Position numbers and translations under genes: made by a program | Assembly: GCF_003843875.1 (NCBI RefSeq) | Contig: NZ_RKRF01000010.1 | Span: 186,001-250,000, forward strand | Reading direction: 5' to 3' | DNA from: Aquisalibacillus elongatus | GTDB taxonomy: Bacteria; Bacillota; Bacilli; Bacillales; Alkalibacillaceae | DNA: 64,000 nt | Shown: positions 35,205 to 42,406 of the stretch, in pieces | Numbering within the stretch: position 1 is the stretch's first letter | Layout: the number at the start of each line of letters is the position of its first letter | Notes under the pieces: model-generated | What the model was told of the DNA's origin: nothing | Databases searched by the model: none | What the model saw: only the letters and a program-made list of their open reading frames with translations

Positions 35205-35966
35205 ATGGCGGCTAAATTAAAATGGATTTTTGGTATTATGCTTCTTTCCGTATTACTAACTGGTTGTAATATGGAAGGTGGAGCTGAAAATAACGGTGAT
35301 CAAGATTTAGAACAAGTTGGTTTTGGAGCTGGGGACAATCAAGGTACGGATGGTCAATACGGAGCTGAGAACCGTAATAATAATCCGTTTATTAATGATA
35401 ATGGCACCAATGATAACAATAATTTTTGGAACAATGATGATGACAGAGGATTTAATTTTAATAATCGATACAATGAAGTAGAACCAAATCGTGACGGTAA
35501 TCAAAATAATAATCAAAATCGTAATGAAAACCGAAATGGAAGTCAAACAAACGAGCAAACGCAAAATAATCAATCTGCACCGAATGATATGATCGAAGAG
35601 GTTGTAAGATTGACCAACCAGGAAAGAACGAAGAATGGTTTATCTGAATTGAAAATTGACCAAGAACTAAACAATGTTGCTCAAACAAAGTCAGTTGACA
35701 TGGCAGACAATGGATATTTTAGCCACCAGTCACCAACATATGGTTCACCATTTGAGATGTTAGATCAATTTGGTGTTGATTACACTGTTGCAGCAGAAAA
35801 CATCGCCGCAGGACAAAAATCACCAGAACAAGTTGTAAAACAGTGGATGAATAGTGAAGGTCACCGTAAAAATATTTTAAACGATTCCGTTACACACATC
35901 GGGATTGGTTATGAACCAAGCGGAAATATGTCACCGTATTGGACTCAGATGTTTATAGCTAAATAA
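35205..35966 (+). CDS. CAP (SCP)-domain lipoprotein, YkwD-like
   Basis: The 253-residue product starts with a lipoprotein signal and lipobox LLTGC. A very Asn/Asp/Gly-rich spacer (about 25-125) is followed by a CAP domain (about 128-250): LTNQERTKNGLSEL, YFSHQSP, AAENIAAGQ, MNSEGHRKNIL and HIGIGY, which include the conserved His/Glu/Glu/His cavity residues. The low-complexity spacer probably reaches through the cell wall. Strong AAGGAGG before ATG 35205. Family role in the envelope of Bacillus is not settled. Confidence 0.92.
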   Translation: MAAKLKWIFGIMLLSVLLTGCNMEGGAENNGDQDLEQVGFGAGDNQGTDGQYGAENRNNNPFINDNGTNDNNNFWNNDDDRGFNFNNRYNEVEPNRDGNQNNNQNRNENRNGSQTNEQTQNNQSAPNDMIEEVVRLTNQERTKNGLSELKIDQELNNVAQTKSVDMADNGYFSHQSPTYGSPFEMLDQFGVDYTVAAENIAAGQKSPEQVVKQWMNSEGHRKNILNDSVTHIGIGYEPSGNMSPYWTQMFIAK

Positions 35967-35970
35967 TTGA

Positions 35971-36011
35971 AAAAAGCTGTTCCATTTTACAATCTGGAAC
36001 AGCTTTTTTAT
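35971..36011. terminator. Strong, probably bidirectional terminator
   Basis: AAAAAGCTGTTCCA (35971-35984) pairs perfectly with TGGAACAGCTTTTT (35995-36008). A-run and T-run allow it to serve both the CAP lipoprotein gene and the convergent DUF393 gene. Confidence 0.9.
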
Positions 36012-36041
36012 AGGGTGTTCAAACCCTCTATCATAGAAAGC

Positions 36042-36434
36042 TTAATCTAAAAACCTCTCTTTATATTCTGGTTTAGGCATCATGCAGTGGTCTTGTTTAC
36101 CGAACCATTTGTACCGATTGTTAGCAATTACGTTATATACCGGATCTCTTAAAAATTTCGGAATAATGATAAAGGTAAAAAGAAATTTCCAAAGGCCCTT
36201 TAAATCTTTAAAAACATGTAAGGCTGCAGTTGATTTAGTTAGAACTTTATCGTTTTTTAATAAGATAAATGTACTCAAATCACCTGGTAGCTCATGCTTT
36301 TCAATAAGTGATTGGCCTACATTACCCTGTAAAGAGGCGAATTGAAATTGCTTATTGTAATCACGTTTTAGAATAAACTGAACGATTCCGTTACATAAAT
36401 TACATTCGCCATCAAATAGTACGGTTTTCTTCAT
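36042..36434 (-). CDS. DCC-family (DUF393) thiol-disulfide oxidoreductase-like protein, YuxK type
   Basis: The product is about 130 residues. It opens with VLFDGECNLCNGIVQF: the DGxCxxC motif (Cys11 and Cys14 from ATG 36434) of the DCC family, with FQFASLQG and TAALHVFKDL downstream. A thioredoxin-like redox role is assumed for the family. GTG 36443 in the same frame is an alternative start; neither has ideal spacing from AAAGGG. Confidence 0.85.
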   Translation of the reverse strand: MKKTVLFDGECNLCNGIVQFILKRDYNKQFQFASLQGNVGQSLIEKHELPGDLSTFILLKNDKVLTKSTAALHVFKDLKGLWKFLFTFIIIPKFLRDPVYNVIANNRYKWFGKQDHCMMPKPEYKERFLD

Positions 36435-36522
36435 ACCACACACGCCCTTTATCTCACGTCTTGTTATATTCTATGATATCATGAAATTAAATGAATGTTT
36501 AGATTTTAAAAGAGGTGTTTGG

Positions 36523-37236
36523 ATGGCAGACACAAATATTTTAGTTATAGAAGATGAAGAGAAAATTGCGCGTGTTTTAGAGTTGGAATTAACTTATGAA
36601 GGCTATGGCGTTGAAAAATCTTTCTCTGGCTATGATGCATTAGAAAAATACCGAGAAGGCGATTGGGATCTTATTATTTTAGATATAATGCTCCCTGAAA
36701 TGAGTGGGGTAGAGCTTTTAAGACGGATTCGTAAAGATGACGAAAAAACACCTGTCATTCTTCTGACGGCGAAAGATTCAATCGAAGATAAAGTAACTGG
36801 CCTTGATTTAGGTGCAAACGATTACATGACGAAGCCTTTTCAAATTGAGGAATTATTAGCGAGAATTCGTGCAACATTACGTCAAGTGAACGTTAATTCT
36901 ACATCTGAAGAAACAGAAGAGGAATGGTTAACCTTTGTTGATTTGAAATTAAACGAAGGAACTCGTGAAGTTTATAGAAATGACTATCCAATCGAGTTAA
37001 CGCCACGCGAATTTGATTTATTAGTATATTTTTTAAACAATCAACGTCAAGTATTAACTCGTGATCAAATCTTGGATGCTGTATGGGGGTTTGATTACGT
37101 AGGGGATACGAATGTGGTTGACGTTTACGTGCGTTATTTAAGAAAAAAAGTAGACGCCAATACGGACCGTGAGCTGATCCATACCGTAAGAGGCGTTGGC
37201 TATGTTATGAAGGATGCTTATGAAGCTAAAAAATAA
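36523..37236 (+). CDS. ykoG: OmpR-family response regulator, YkoG-like
   Basis: The 237-residue protein has a receiver (about 3-118: VIEDEEK, phospho-Asp in LIILDIMLPEMSG, Lys in YMTKPF) and a winged-helix domain (about 135-232, ending VRGVGYVMKD). ATG 36523 follows AGAGGTG. Its kinase gene overlaps its end and two PepSY-domain genes follow, the same order as B. subtilis ykoG-ykoH-ykoI-ykoJ, on which the name rests. It probably controls the PepSY genes. Confidence 0.88.
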   Translation: MADTNILVIEDEEKIARVLELELTYEGYGVEKSFSGYDALEKYREGDWDLIILDIMLPEMSGVELLRRIRKDDEKTPVILLTAKDSIEDKVTGLDLGANDYMTKPFQIEELLARIRATLRQVNVNSTSEETEEEWLTFVDLKLNEGTREVYRNDYPIELTPREFDLLVYFLNNQRQVLTRDQILDAVWGFDYVGDTNVVDVYVRYLRKKVDANTDRELIHTVRGVGYVMKDAYEAKK

Positions 37237-38578
37237 AATTTTCTTATATTCAACATTTTTATTTGTCATTGTGATAGTGGCGTTGTCAGTCACGGTCTAT
37301 TTTACGTTTACCAATATTACCTATGATCGGGAAATGGAGCGAATTGAATCTGAGGCTGGCAATGTGTTGTCGGGGTTACGTCAGTCTAATGAACAATTTA
37401 GCTATCAGGATATTTTAAGAGTATATGATCCAAGTAATGGTATGCTTCGAATTGTAAATCGGGATGGACAAGTGATTTCAGCAACGGTCTCAGGTGACGA
37501 ATCGACTTCACTCAGAGAGGTGGATGCCAATTTTGAACGCGGTCGGCAATCGCAGATGATTACTTATGACGGGCAACGTTACGGATTAGTTCAGTTGCCA
37601 ACGATATGGGAAGATGGACAGGTCGTTTATTTACAGTTTTTCTCAAGTCTTGATGCTGTTGAAAGTAATTTAGATACGTTAAGAATAGTCTTAATGCTTG
37701 TAACATTTATCGCGATCATTCCCATCTTAGTATCCGGTCGGCTGTTATCTGATCTAATCATTCGACCTATTCAATCTTTAATTCAAACGATGAATGATAT
37801 TAAAAGTAGCCAATCATTTAAACATATACCGATTGAAAAAACAACGAACGATGAGCTCTCGACGATGAGTGAGACGTTTAATGATTTAATGGATTTGCTG
37901 AAGGAAAACTATGAGAAGCAAGAAGCGTTTGTCTCAAATGCGTCACATGAGTTAAGAACTCCTCTTACAGTTATTGGAAGTTATGCGAGTTTAGTTAAAC
38001 GTAGAGGATTAGAGCGTCCTGAGGTAGTAAAGGAATCAATCGAAGCTATTCATACTGAAGCATTAAGGATGAAAGGTTTGACCGAGCAACTATTATTACT
38101 GGCTAGACGCGATAAAGACTGGAAGCTAAATATTGAAACGGTCACTTTATCAGACGTCGTAACGAATGTGGCTACGAATATGAAGCGAGCCTACAACCGC
38201 GACATTCGTCTGAATATCAGTGAAAGTGCTCAAGTTTCAACAGATGAAGAGAAGTTAAAACAATTGCTATATATTTTCATAGATAACGCGATAAAATATA
38301 GCGATGAAGCGATTGATGTTGAGTTATTACAGAAATCTCAACCAGTTATAAAGATTAAAGACCAAGGAATAGGTATTCCAAGCTCCGCACAAGCCAAAAT
38401 CTTTGACCGTTTTTACAGAGTCGATCAGGCAAGAACACGAGACGAGGGCGGTACAGGACTAGGGTTAGCGGTTGCGAAAGAAATAGCAGATACCCTTAAT
38501 ATTAAAATCGATTTAGAAAGTGAAAAAAATCAAGGAACAACGGTTATTTTAACGGTTCACTCATTTCATTCTCATTAA
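37220..38578 (+). CDS. ykoH: Sensor histidine kinase, YkoH-like
   Basis: The 452-residue kinase has TM1 (about 7-27), an exterior domain (about 28-150), TM2 (about 155-175), HAMP, HisKA with SHELRTP (His243), N-box DNAIKYSDE and ATP-lid motifs DQGIGIP and GTGLGLAVAKEI. ATG 37220 lies 6 bases after AAGGA and overlaps the end of the regulator gene by 17 bases, so translation is probably coupled. Partner of the YkoG-like regulator; signal unknown. Confidence 0.9.
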   Translation: MKLKNKIFLYSTFLFVIVIVALSVTVYFTFTNITYDREMERIESEAGNVLSGLRQSNEQFSYQDILRVYDPSNGMLRIVNRDGQVISATVSGDESTSLREVDANFERGRQSQMITYDGQRYGLVQLPTIWEDGQVVYLQFFSSLDAVESNLDTLRIVLMLVTFIAIIPILVSGRLLSDLIIRPIQSLIQTMNDIKSSQSFKHIPIEKTTNDELSTMSETFNDLMDLLKENYEKQEAFVSNASHELRTPLTVIGSYASLVKRRGLERPEVVKESIEAIHTEALRMKGLTEQLLLLARRDKDWKLNIETVTLSDVVTNVATNMKRAYNRDIRLNISESAQVSTDEEKLKQLLYIFIDNAIKYSDEAIDVELLQKSQPVIKIKDQGIGIPSSAQAKIFDRFYRVDQARTRDEGGTGLGLAVAKEIADTLNIKIDLESEKNQGTTVILTVHSFHSH

Positions 38579-38636
38579 ATTTTAATGTTATTGAGGTATG
38601 ATATAAGTAAAGAACGCTATTAAGGAAGGTAATTCT

Positions 38637-39512
38637 ATGGTTAAGCAACGAATTTTATGGATGTTAGGAGGCGTCATTATTACAGTTGTTGTGTTTATAT
38701 TGGCACAACAATTTCTCTTCGGTTCAACATCTGCACAGGAAATTTCTAAAGATGAAGCAGAATCGATTGTTCTGAATCAATTCTCGGGAGAGATCTATGA
38801 GACCCGTGATGATGGGGACACTTTTTCGGTGAACGTCCAGTTGGACTCCACGGCCTATGTCGTGATTGTCGATAAACGAACAGGCGATTTAATCGACGTT
38901 ATTCAAACTGAGGAAAAGCATCAAGAAGAGAACACGCATGAAGAAGATAAATCACAAGATCCAAAAGAGCAAGAAGAGAAGGAACAAGAGCCAAAAGAGC
39001 AAGAAGAGAAGGAACAAGAGCCAAAGGAACCTGACGAATCTAAAGTCGAAGAAGATACTGATTTATTAACAGAAGAAGAAATTATAAATCAAATTAATGA
39101 ACAATATAATGGTCAACTGGTTACGGTTGAATTTGAGGAAGGCGACCAACCGATTTATAAATTAGAGATTAAGGGTGAGAAACATCGCTATCGCCTAGTT
39201 GTAAATGCAGAAACGGGAGAAGTTGAATCAGAAGAGAAAGAAACGGTTCAACAACCGCCAATTAGTGGGGATGAAGCAGTAGATATCGCTTTAAATAAAA
39301 TTAGTGGTGAAGTTGATGACATTGAATTAGAAGATTTAAATGGTACTTTATATTATTTTATACAAATCGAAAATGAACTTGATCAAGATATCGAGGTAAA
39401 AATCAATGCATTAACTGGCAACATTGCATCAATTATTTATGATGATTATGAAGAGGCTAATGACAAAGATAACGATGATGATCAAAATGACGATGACAGT
39501 GAAGAGGATTAG
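38637..39512 (+). CDS. PepSY-domain membrane-anchored protein, YkoI-like
   Basis: The 291-residue protein has one N-terminal membrane helix (about 8-26) and three PepSY-like repeats: SKDEAESIVLNQFSGEI near 37, EEEIINQINEQYNGQLVTVE near 144 and SGDEAVDIALNKISGEVDDI near 212, each ending in an NAETG/DKRTG-type turn. Between the first two is a very acidic Lys/Glu/Gln spacer encoded by tandem DNA repeats. PepSY domains are thought to inhibit peptidases or act near the cell surface. The gene follows the YkoG/H kinase operon. Confidence 0.85.
   Translation: MVKQRILWMLGGVIITVVVFILAQQFLFGSTSAQEISKDEAESIVLNQFSGEIYETRDDGDTFSVNVQLDSTAYVVIVDKRTGDLIDVIQTEEKHQEENTHEEDKSQDPKEQEEKEQEPKEQEEKEQEPKEPDESKVEEDTDLLTEEEIINQINEQYNGQLVTVEFEEGDQPIYKLEIKGEKHRYRLVVNAETGEVESEEKETVQQPPISGDEAVDIALNKISGEVDDIELEDLNGTLYYFIQIENELDQDIEVKINALTGNIASIIYDDYEEANDKDNDDDQNDDDSEED
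38961..39020 (+). repeat. Two exact 30-bp tandem repeats inside the PepSY gene
   Basis: Positions 38961-38990 and 38991-39020 are identical, each encoding PKEQEEKEQE, and a third partial copy follows. The unit is in frame, so copy-number change by slippage would lengthen or shorten the acidic spacer without breaking the gene. Confidence 0.9.
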
Positions 39513-39540
39513 AACGAAGCAGCAGCGCTTCGTTCTTTTT
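39512..39540 (+). terminator. Intrinsic terminator
   Basis: AACGAAGC (39513-39520) pairs with GCTTCGTT (39527-39534), followed by five T. It separates the first PepSY gene from the second. Confidence 0.85.
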
Positions 39541-39676
39541 GGATTTATTTATTAATGAAGTTATTGTTTTTAATTTCTATTCAAATTCTAATCGTTTTTT
39601 AATTTTCTATTATAAGTTTTCTCATCTTTGAAAGATATAGTGAAATTAGAAACATAAACGATTAGGAGGAATTCAT

Positions 39677-40417
39677 ATGAAACGTAAATTAATCGCTGGG
39701 GCGATCGCTAGCTCAGTAGCAGTAGGTGGAACAGTGGGCAGTGTAGCATTAAGTGACTCCTTAACTTCAAAGCATTCATTAAATGAAAAAGCGGAAGTGG
39801 AAAGCGATATGGAAACGGTCAAGCTAGATACTAAAAAATTAATTGGTGTTGAAGAGTTACAAGATATCGTCTCAGGCGAAGTTGAAGGTACCATTGAAGA
39901 AGTTGAATTGGAGACAAAAAACTCTAATAACGCTTATTTTGAAGTACAAGTCCAAAATGGTGATCAAGAATATGAATTATACATCGATGCATATACTGGT
40001 AAGGTTTTGAAGGTAGAAGATCGTAAGGAGGATTCCCAAAAGAAGAGTAATGTAAATTCATCAGATAATCGTGACCAACAAGAGAAGCAATCGCAAAACA
40101 AAGAAACTAAACAGGTTAATAAGCAAGATAATTCAAAAGAAAATTATGACGATGACCAACACGATAACGATGAACGCGACGACCAAGAATCATCTAAAGA
40201 TCCAGTAAAAAAAGCGAAGGATGATCAAAAGAAAATGATTAATCATGAGCAAGCAATTAAACTTGCACTGGAAGTCGCATCTGGTAAAGTCTCTGAAGTT
40301 GAATTAGATGAAGATGACGGCATGATGATCTATCAAGTTGAATTAGAAGGCCAAACGGAAACAGAAATTAAGATTAATGCTAACACGGGTGAGATTTTAG
40401 AAGTTGAACGTGATTAA
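39677..40417 (+). CDS. PepSY-domain secreted protein, YkoJ-like
   Basis: The 246-residue protein starts with a signal-like segment (MKRKLIAGAIASSVAVGG) and has two PepSY-like units (about 50-115 and 188-245) joined by a highly charged Asp/Glu/Lys/Gln/Asn linker. The units end IDAYTGKVLKVE and INANTGEILEVE. A strong AGGAGG precedes ATG 39677. It has its own promoter region but sits with the YkoG/H system that probably regulates it. Confidence 0.85.
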   Translation: MKRKLIAGAIASSVAVGGTVGSVALSDSLTSKHSLNEKAEVESDMETVKLDTKKLIGVEELQDIVSGEVEGTIEEVELETKNSNNAYFEVQVQNGDQEYELYIDAYTGKVLKVEDRKEDSQKKSNVNSSDNRDQQEKQSQNKETKQVNKQDNSKENYDDDQHDNDERDDQESSKDPVKKAKDDQKKMINHEQAIKLALEVASGKVSEVELDEDDGMMIYQVELEGQTETEIKINANTGEILEVERD

Positions 40418-40450
40418 AACAACACGCAAAAGCGTGATGAGATAAAAATA

Positions 40451-40484
40451 GGGATGCCTAAAAGCTAGGCATCCCATTTTATTT
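40451..40484. terminator. Bidirectional terminator
   Basis: GGGATGCCTA (40451-40460) pairs perfectly with TAGGCATCCC (40466-40475). T residues follow on the plus strand and A residues precede, so it can end both the second PepSY gene and the convergent small basic-protein gene. Confidence 0.85.
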
Positions 40485-40622
40485 GAATAACTTTTTAAGT
40501 GTTTTACCTGTTGCTTTACCGGCTGCACGTCGACCTATTCTCTTTCCGACTTTCCCTTTGCGTATAGCATCGACATCATTCCAAATTTTTAAAAATTTAT
40601 AAAAAGTAGATTTAAGACCCAC
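40479..40622 (-). CDS. Small basic protein, 47 aa
   Basis: On the minus strand GTG 40622 follows AAGGAG with 7-base spacing. The product (starts MGLKSTFYKFLKIWNDVDAI) has a Lys/Arg/Gly-rich C-terminal half, RKGKVGKRIGRRAAGKATG. I recall similar small proteins of unknown function in other Bacillaceae, with the same KGKVGKR-RRAAGKATG core. Charge suggests binding to nucleic acid or membrane; not shown. Confidence 0.75.
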   Translation of the reverse strand: MGLKSTFYKFLKIWNDVDAIRKGKVGKRIGRRAAGKATGKTLKKLFK

Positions 40623-40746
40623 CTGCTCACTCCTTACTAGATGGTATTGTAATTATATTTTAGCATGACTAAACAGAAACAAAATCTTACTTACCTAATG
40701 GTCAACTTTGATATACTAGTATGTAAATTAGAATGGTGGTGATGAA

Positions 40747-40881
40747 ATGGAAGAGTTAGTCGGACATTGCCACAGTTGTGAGAAACCAGTTTATTGCGAA
40801 AATGGTTTTTTAAATGGTGTTCATGAAGAGCAGCAGTTGTATTGTACGGATTGTTATTCTAAGAAAGAGAGGGATACGTAA
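40747..40881 (+). CDS. Small zinc-ribbon-like protein, 44 aa
   Basis: ATG 40747 follows GGTGGTGAT. The product has metal-binding Cys/His pairs HCHSC near the N terminus, a lone Cys in VYCENG, and CTDC near the end, consistent with a zinc ribbon. Its stop overlaps the start of the glutathione peroxidase gene (TAATG), so translation is coupled. Function unknown. Confidence 0.7.
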   Translation: MEELVGHCHSCEKPVYCENGFLNGVHEEQQLYCTDCYSKKERDT

Positions 40882-41354
40882 TGGGATTATACGATCTTGA
40901 AGTTACTAAAAGTAATGGTGAAACGCAATCGATGACTGAACATAAGGGAAAAGTGCTGCTAGTTGTCAATACGGCTAGTAAATGTGGTTTCACACCACAA
41001 TTCGAAGGGCTACAAAAACTCTATGACGATTATCACGAAAAAGGATTAGACGTATTAGGGTTTCCATCCGATCAATTTATGAATCAAGAGTTTGATGACC
41101 AAGATCAAATAATGGAGTTTTGCCAAACAAACTATGGTGTTACATTTCCTATGTATCAGAAAGTGGATGTTAAAGGTGAGAATCAGTCTCCTCTATTTGA
41201 ATTTCTGACAAACGAGAAGAAGGGAATATTAGGTGGAGAGGTTAAATGGAATTTCACCAAATTTTTAATCGACCGTGGCGGTAATGTTGTTAAACGCTAC
41301 TCACCACAGACGAAACCTGAGAAAATTAAAGAAGATATTGAGAATATAATTTAA
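40881..41354 (+). CDS. Glutathione peroxidase-family thiol peroxidase
   Basis: The 157-residue protein has the Gpx pattern VVNTASKCGFTPQF with peroxidatic Cys35 (not selenocysteine), FPSDQFMNQE, and WNFTKFLIDRGG. Bacillus homologues (BsaA/GpxA) reduce hydroperoxides, using thioredoxin-like donors rather than glutathione by family knowledge. Starts on the last base of the upstream zinc-ribbon gene stop codon. Confidence 0.93.
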   Translation: MGLYDLEVTKSNGETQSMTEHKGKVLLVVNTASKCGFTPQFEGLQKLYDDYHEKGLDVLGFPSDQFMNQEFDDQDQIMEFCQTNYGVTFPMYQKVDVKGENQSPLFEFLTNEKKGILGGEVKWNFTKFLIDRGGNVVKRYSPQTKPEKIKEDIENII

Positions 41355-41365
41355 GTAAATCAGCC

Positions 41366-41390
41366 CCCAACGAATAAGTTTCGTTGGGGA
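41366..41390. terminator. Hairpin between convergent genes
   Basis: CCCCAACGAA (41366-41375) pairs perfectly with TTCGTTGGGG (41381-41390). The stem is strong but neither side has a proper T run, so termination may be partial. Confidence 0.6.
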
Positions 41391-41398
41391 CTGCTATA

Positions 41399-42049
41399 TT
41401 AAAAATCCTTTTTAATATCTTTGTCTTTAAATAAAATCGCTGAATCATTGTAGCTTAAATTAATAGATCCTCCATCAACGTTTAAATCTGTTTGTAGATT
41501 TTCGATAATGCGATCTAATTTCTCTTCATCTTGATCTTCTTCTCCACGGTCTAACGTAATTCGTATAATCGGTTTAACATCAAACTCTTTGACCGATGGC
41601 ACATCAGGATAACCCAACCCTAGTTCTTGTCCGATATTTTTCGGATATGTCAACCATACCTCTTGGATTTGGTCTTTCCCATAGGCTTCATTCAGCTGTT
41701 CAAGTAAATATGTTTCTAGTTCATGTTCCCATGTTTCTGCTACATAACTATCTGTATACTCACCTGACTCTGAGTCTTCAAAAACGAGTACTTGATAAGG
41801 CGTATCAGGAAGTTCTACCATCGCTGCGTAACTAAATTGCTCATACACATCAACATTGTCATATAAGATATCATTGATCTCGTAATTTGTATTATAATTC
41901 TCTTCTAAATATTGTCTCGCTTCTTCTTTTACCTCATTCGATTTCTCCGGATCTTGTTTAAGTCCAAGATAAGATAAGTACACAATGATACCTACAAGTA
42001 AAACAACAACAATGAGCCCTGTAATTAATAATTTTTTATTTGTATTCAT
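41399..42049 (-). CDS. Membrane-anchored extracytoplasmic protein, unknown
   Basis: The 216-residue protein has one N-terminal membrane helix (about 7-28) and an acidic exterior domain with no motif I recognise. It forms a two-gene operon with the 73-aa membrane protein encoded 15 bases upstream. Confidence 0.7.
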   Translation of the reverse strand: MNTNKKLLITGLIVVVLLVGIIVYLSYLGLKQDPEKSNEVKEEARQYLEENYNTNYEINDILYDNVDVYEQFSYAAMVELPDTPYQVLVFEDSESGEYTDSYVAETWEHELETYLLEQLNEAYGKDQIQEVWLTYPKNIGQELGLGYPDVPSVKEFDVKPIIRITLDRGEEDQDEEKLDRIIENLQTDLNVDGGSINLSYNDSAILFKDKDIKKDF

Positions 42050-42064
42050 GATTATTCCCCTTAA

Positions 42065-42286
42065 TTATAAAATCATTGTAAATATAGCAATCCCAAATAT
42101 TGATCCTAATGACAAAAATAAAATTAATTGATTAGTTTCGTTATGTCGAAAAATGAAGGCCGATACGGCTGTTAATAAAAATAAAATTGGCACTACAGCA
42201 TACAGCCATTCTACCTTTAAATACCATAGAAAGCCCGTTGCAACTATGGACATGACCATTAATATTTTTGGAATCCAATTAAACAT
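42065..42286 (-). CDS. Small membrane protein, 73 aa
   Basis: From ATG 42286 (AAGGTGAT upstream) the product has three hydrophobic segments (about 5-20, 24-43, 52-72). An in-frame GTG at 42295 overlaps the ribosome site. Family unknown. First gene of the pair with the membrane-anchored 216-aa protein. Confidence 0.65.
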   Translation of the reverse strand: MFNWIPKILMVMSIVATGFLWYLKVEWLYAVVPILFLLTAVSAFIFRHNETNQLILFLSLGSIFGIAIFTMIL

Positions 42287-42406
42287 ATTTATCACCTTAT
42301 CTTATTGTATAACAAATCAAGTACGATGGGCGACTGAAAACTAACTGTTTAAAAATTGTTAAACAGTTAGAATTTTTGTAAAATTAATGTTAAAGGGGGA
42401 GACGTG

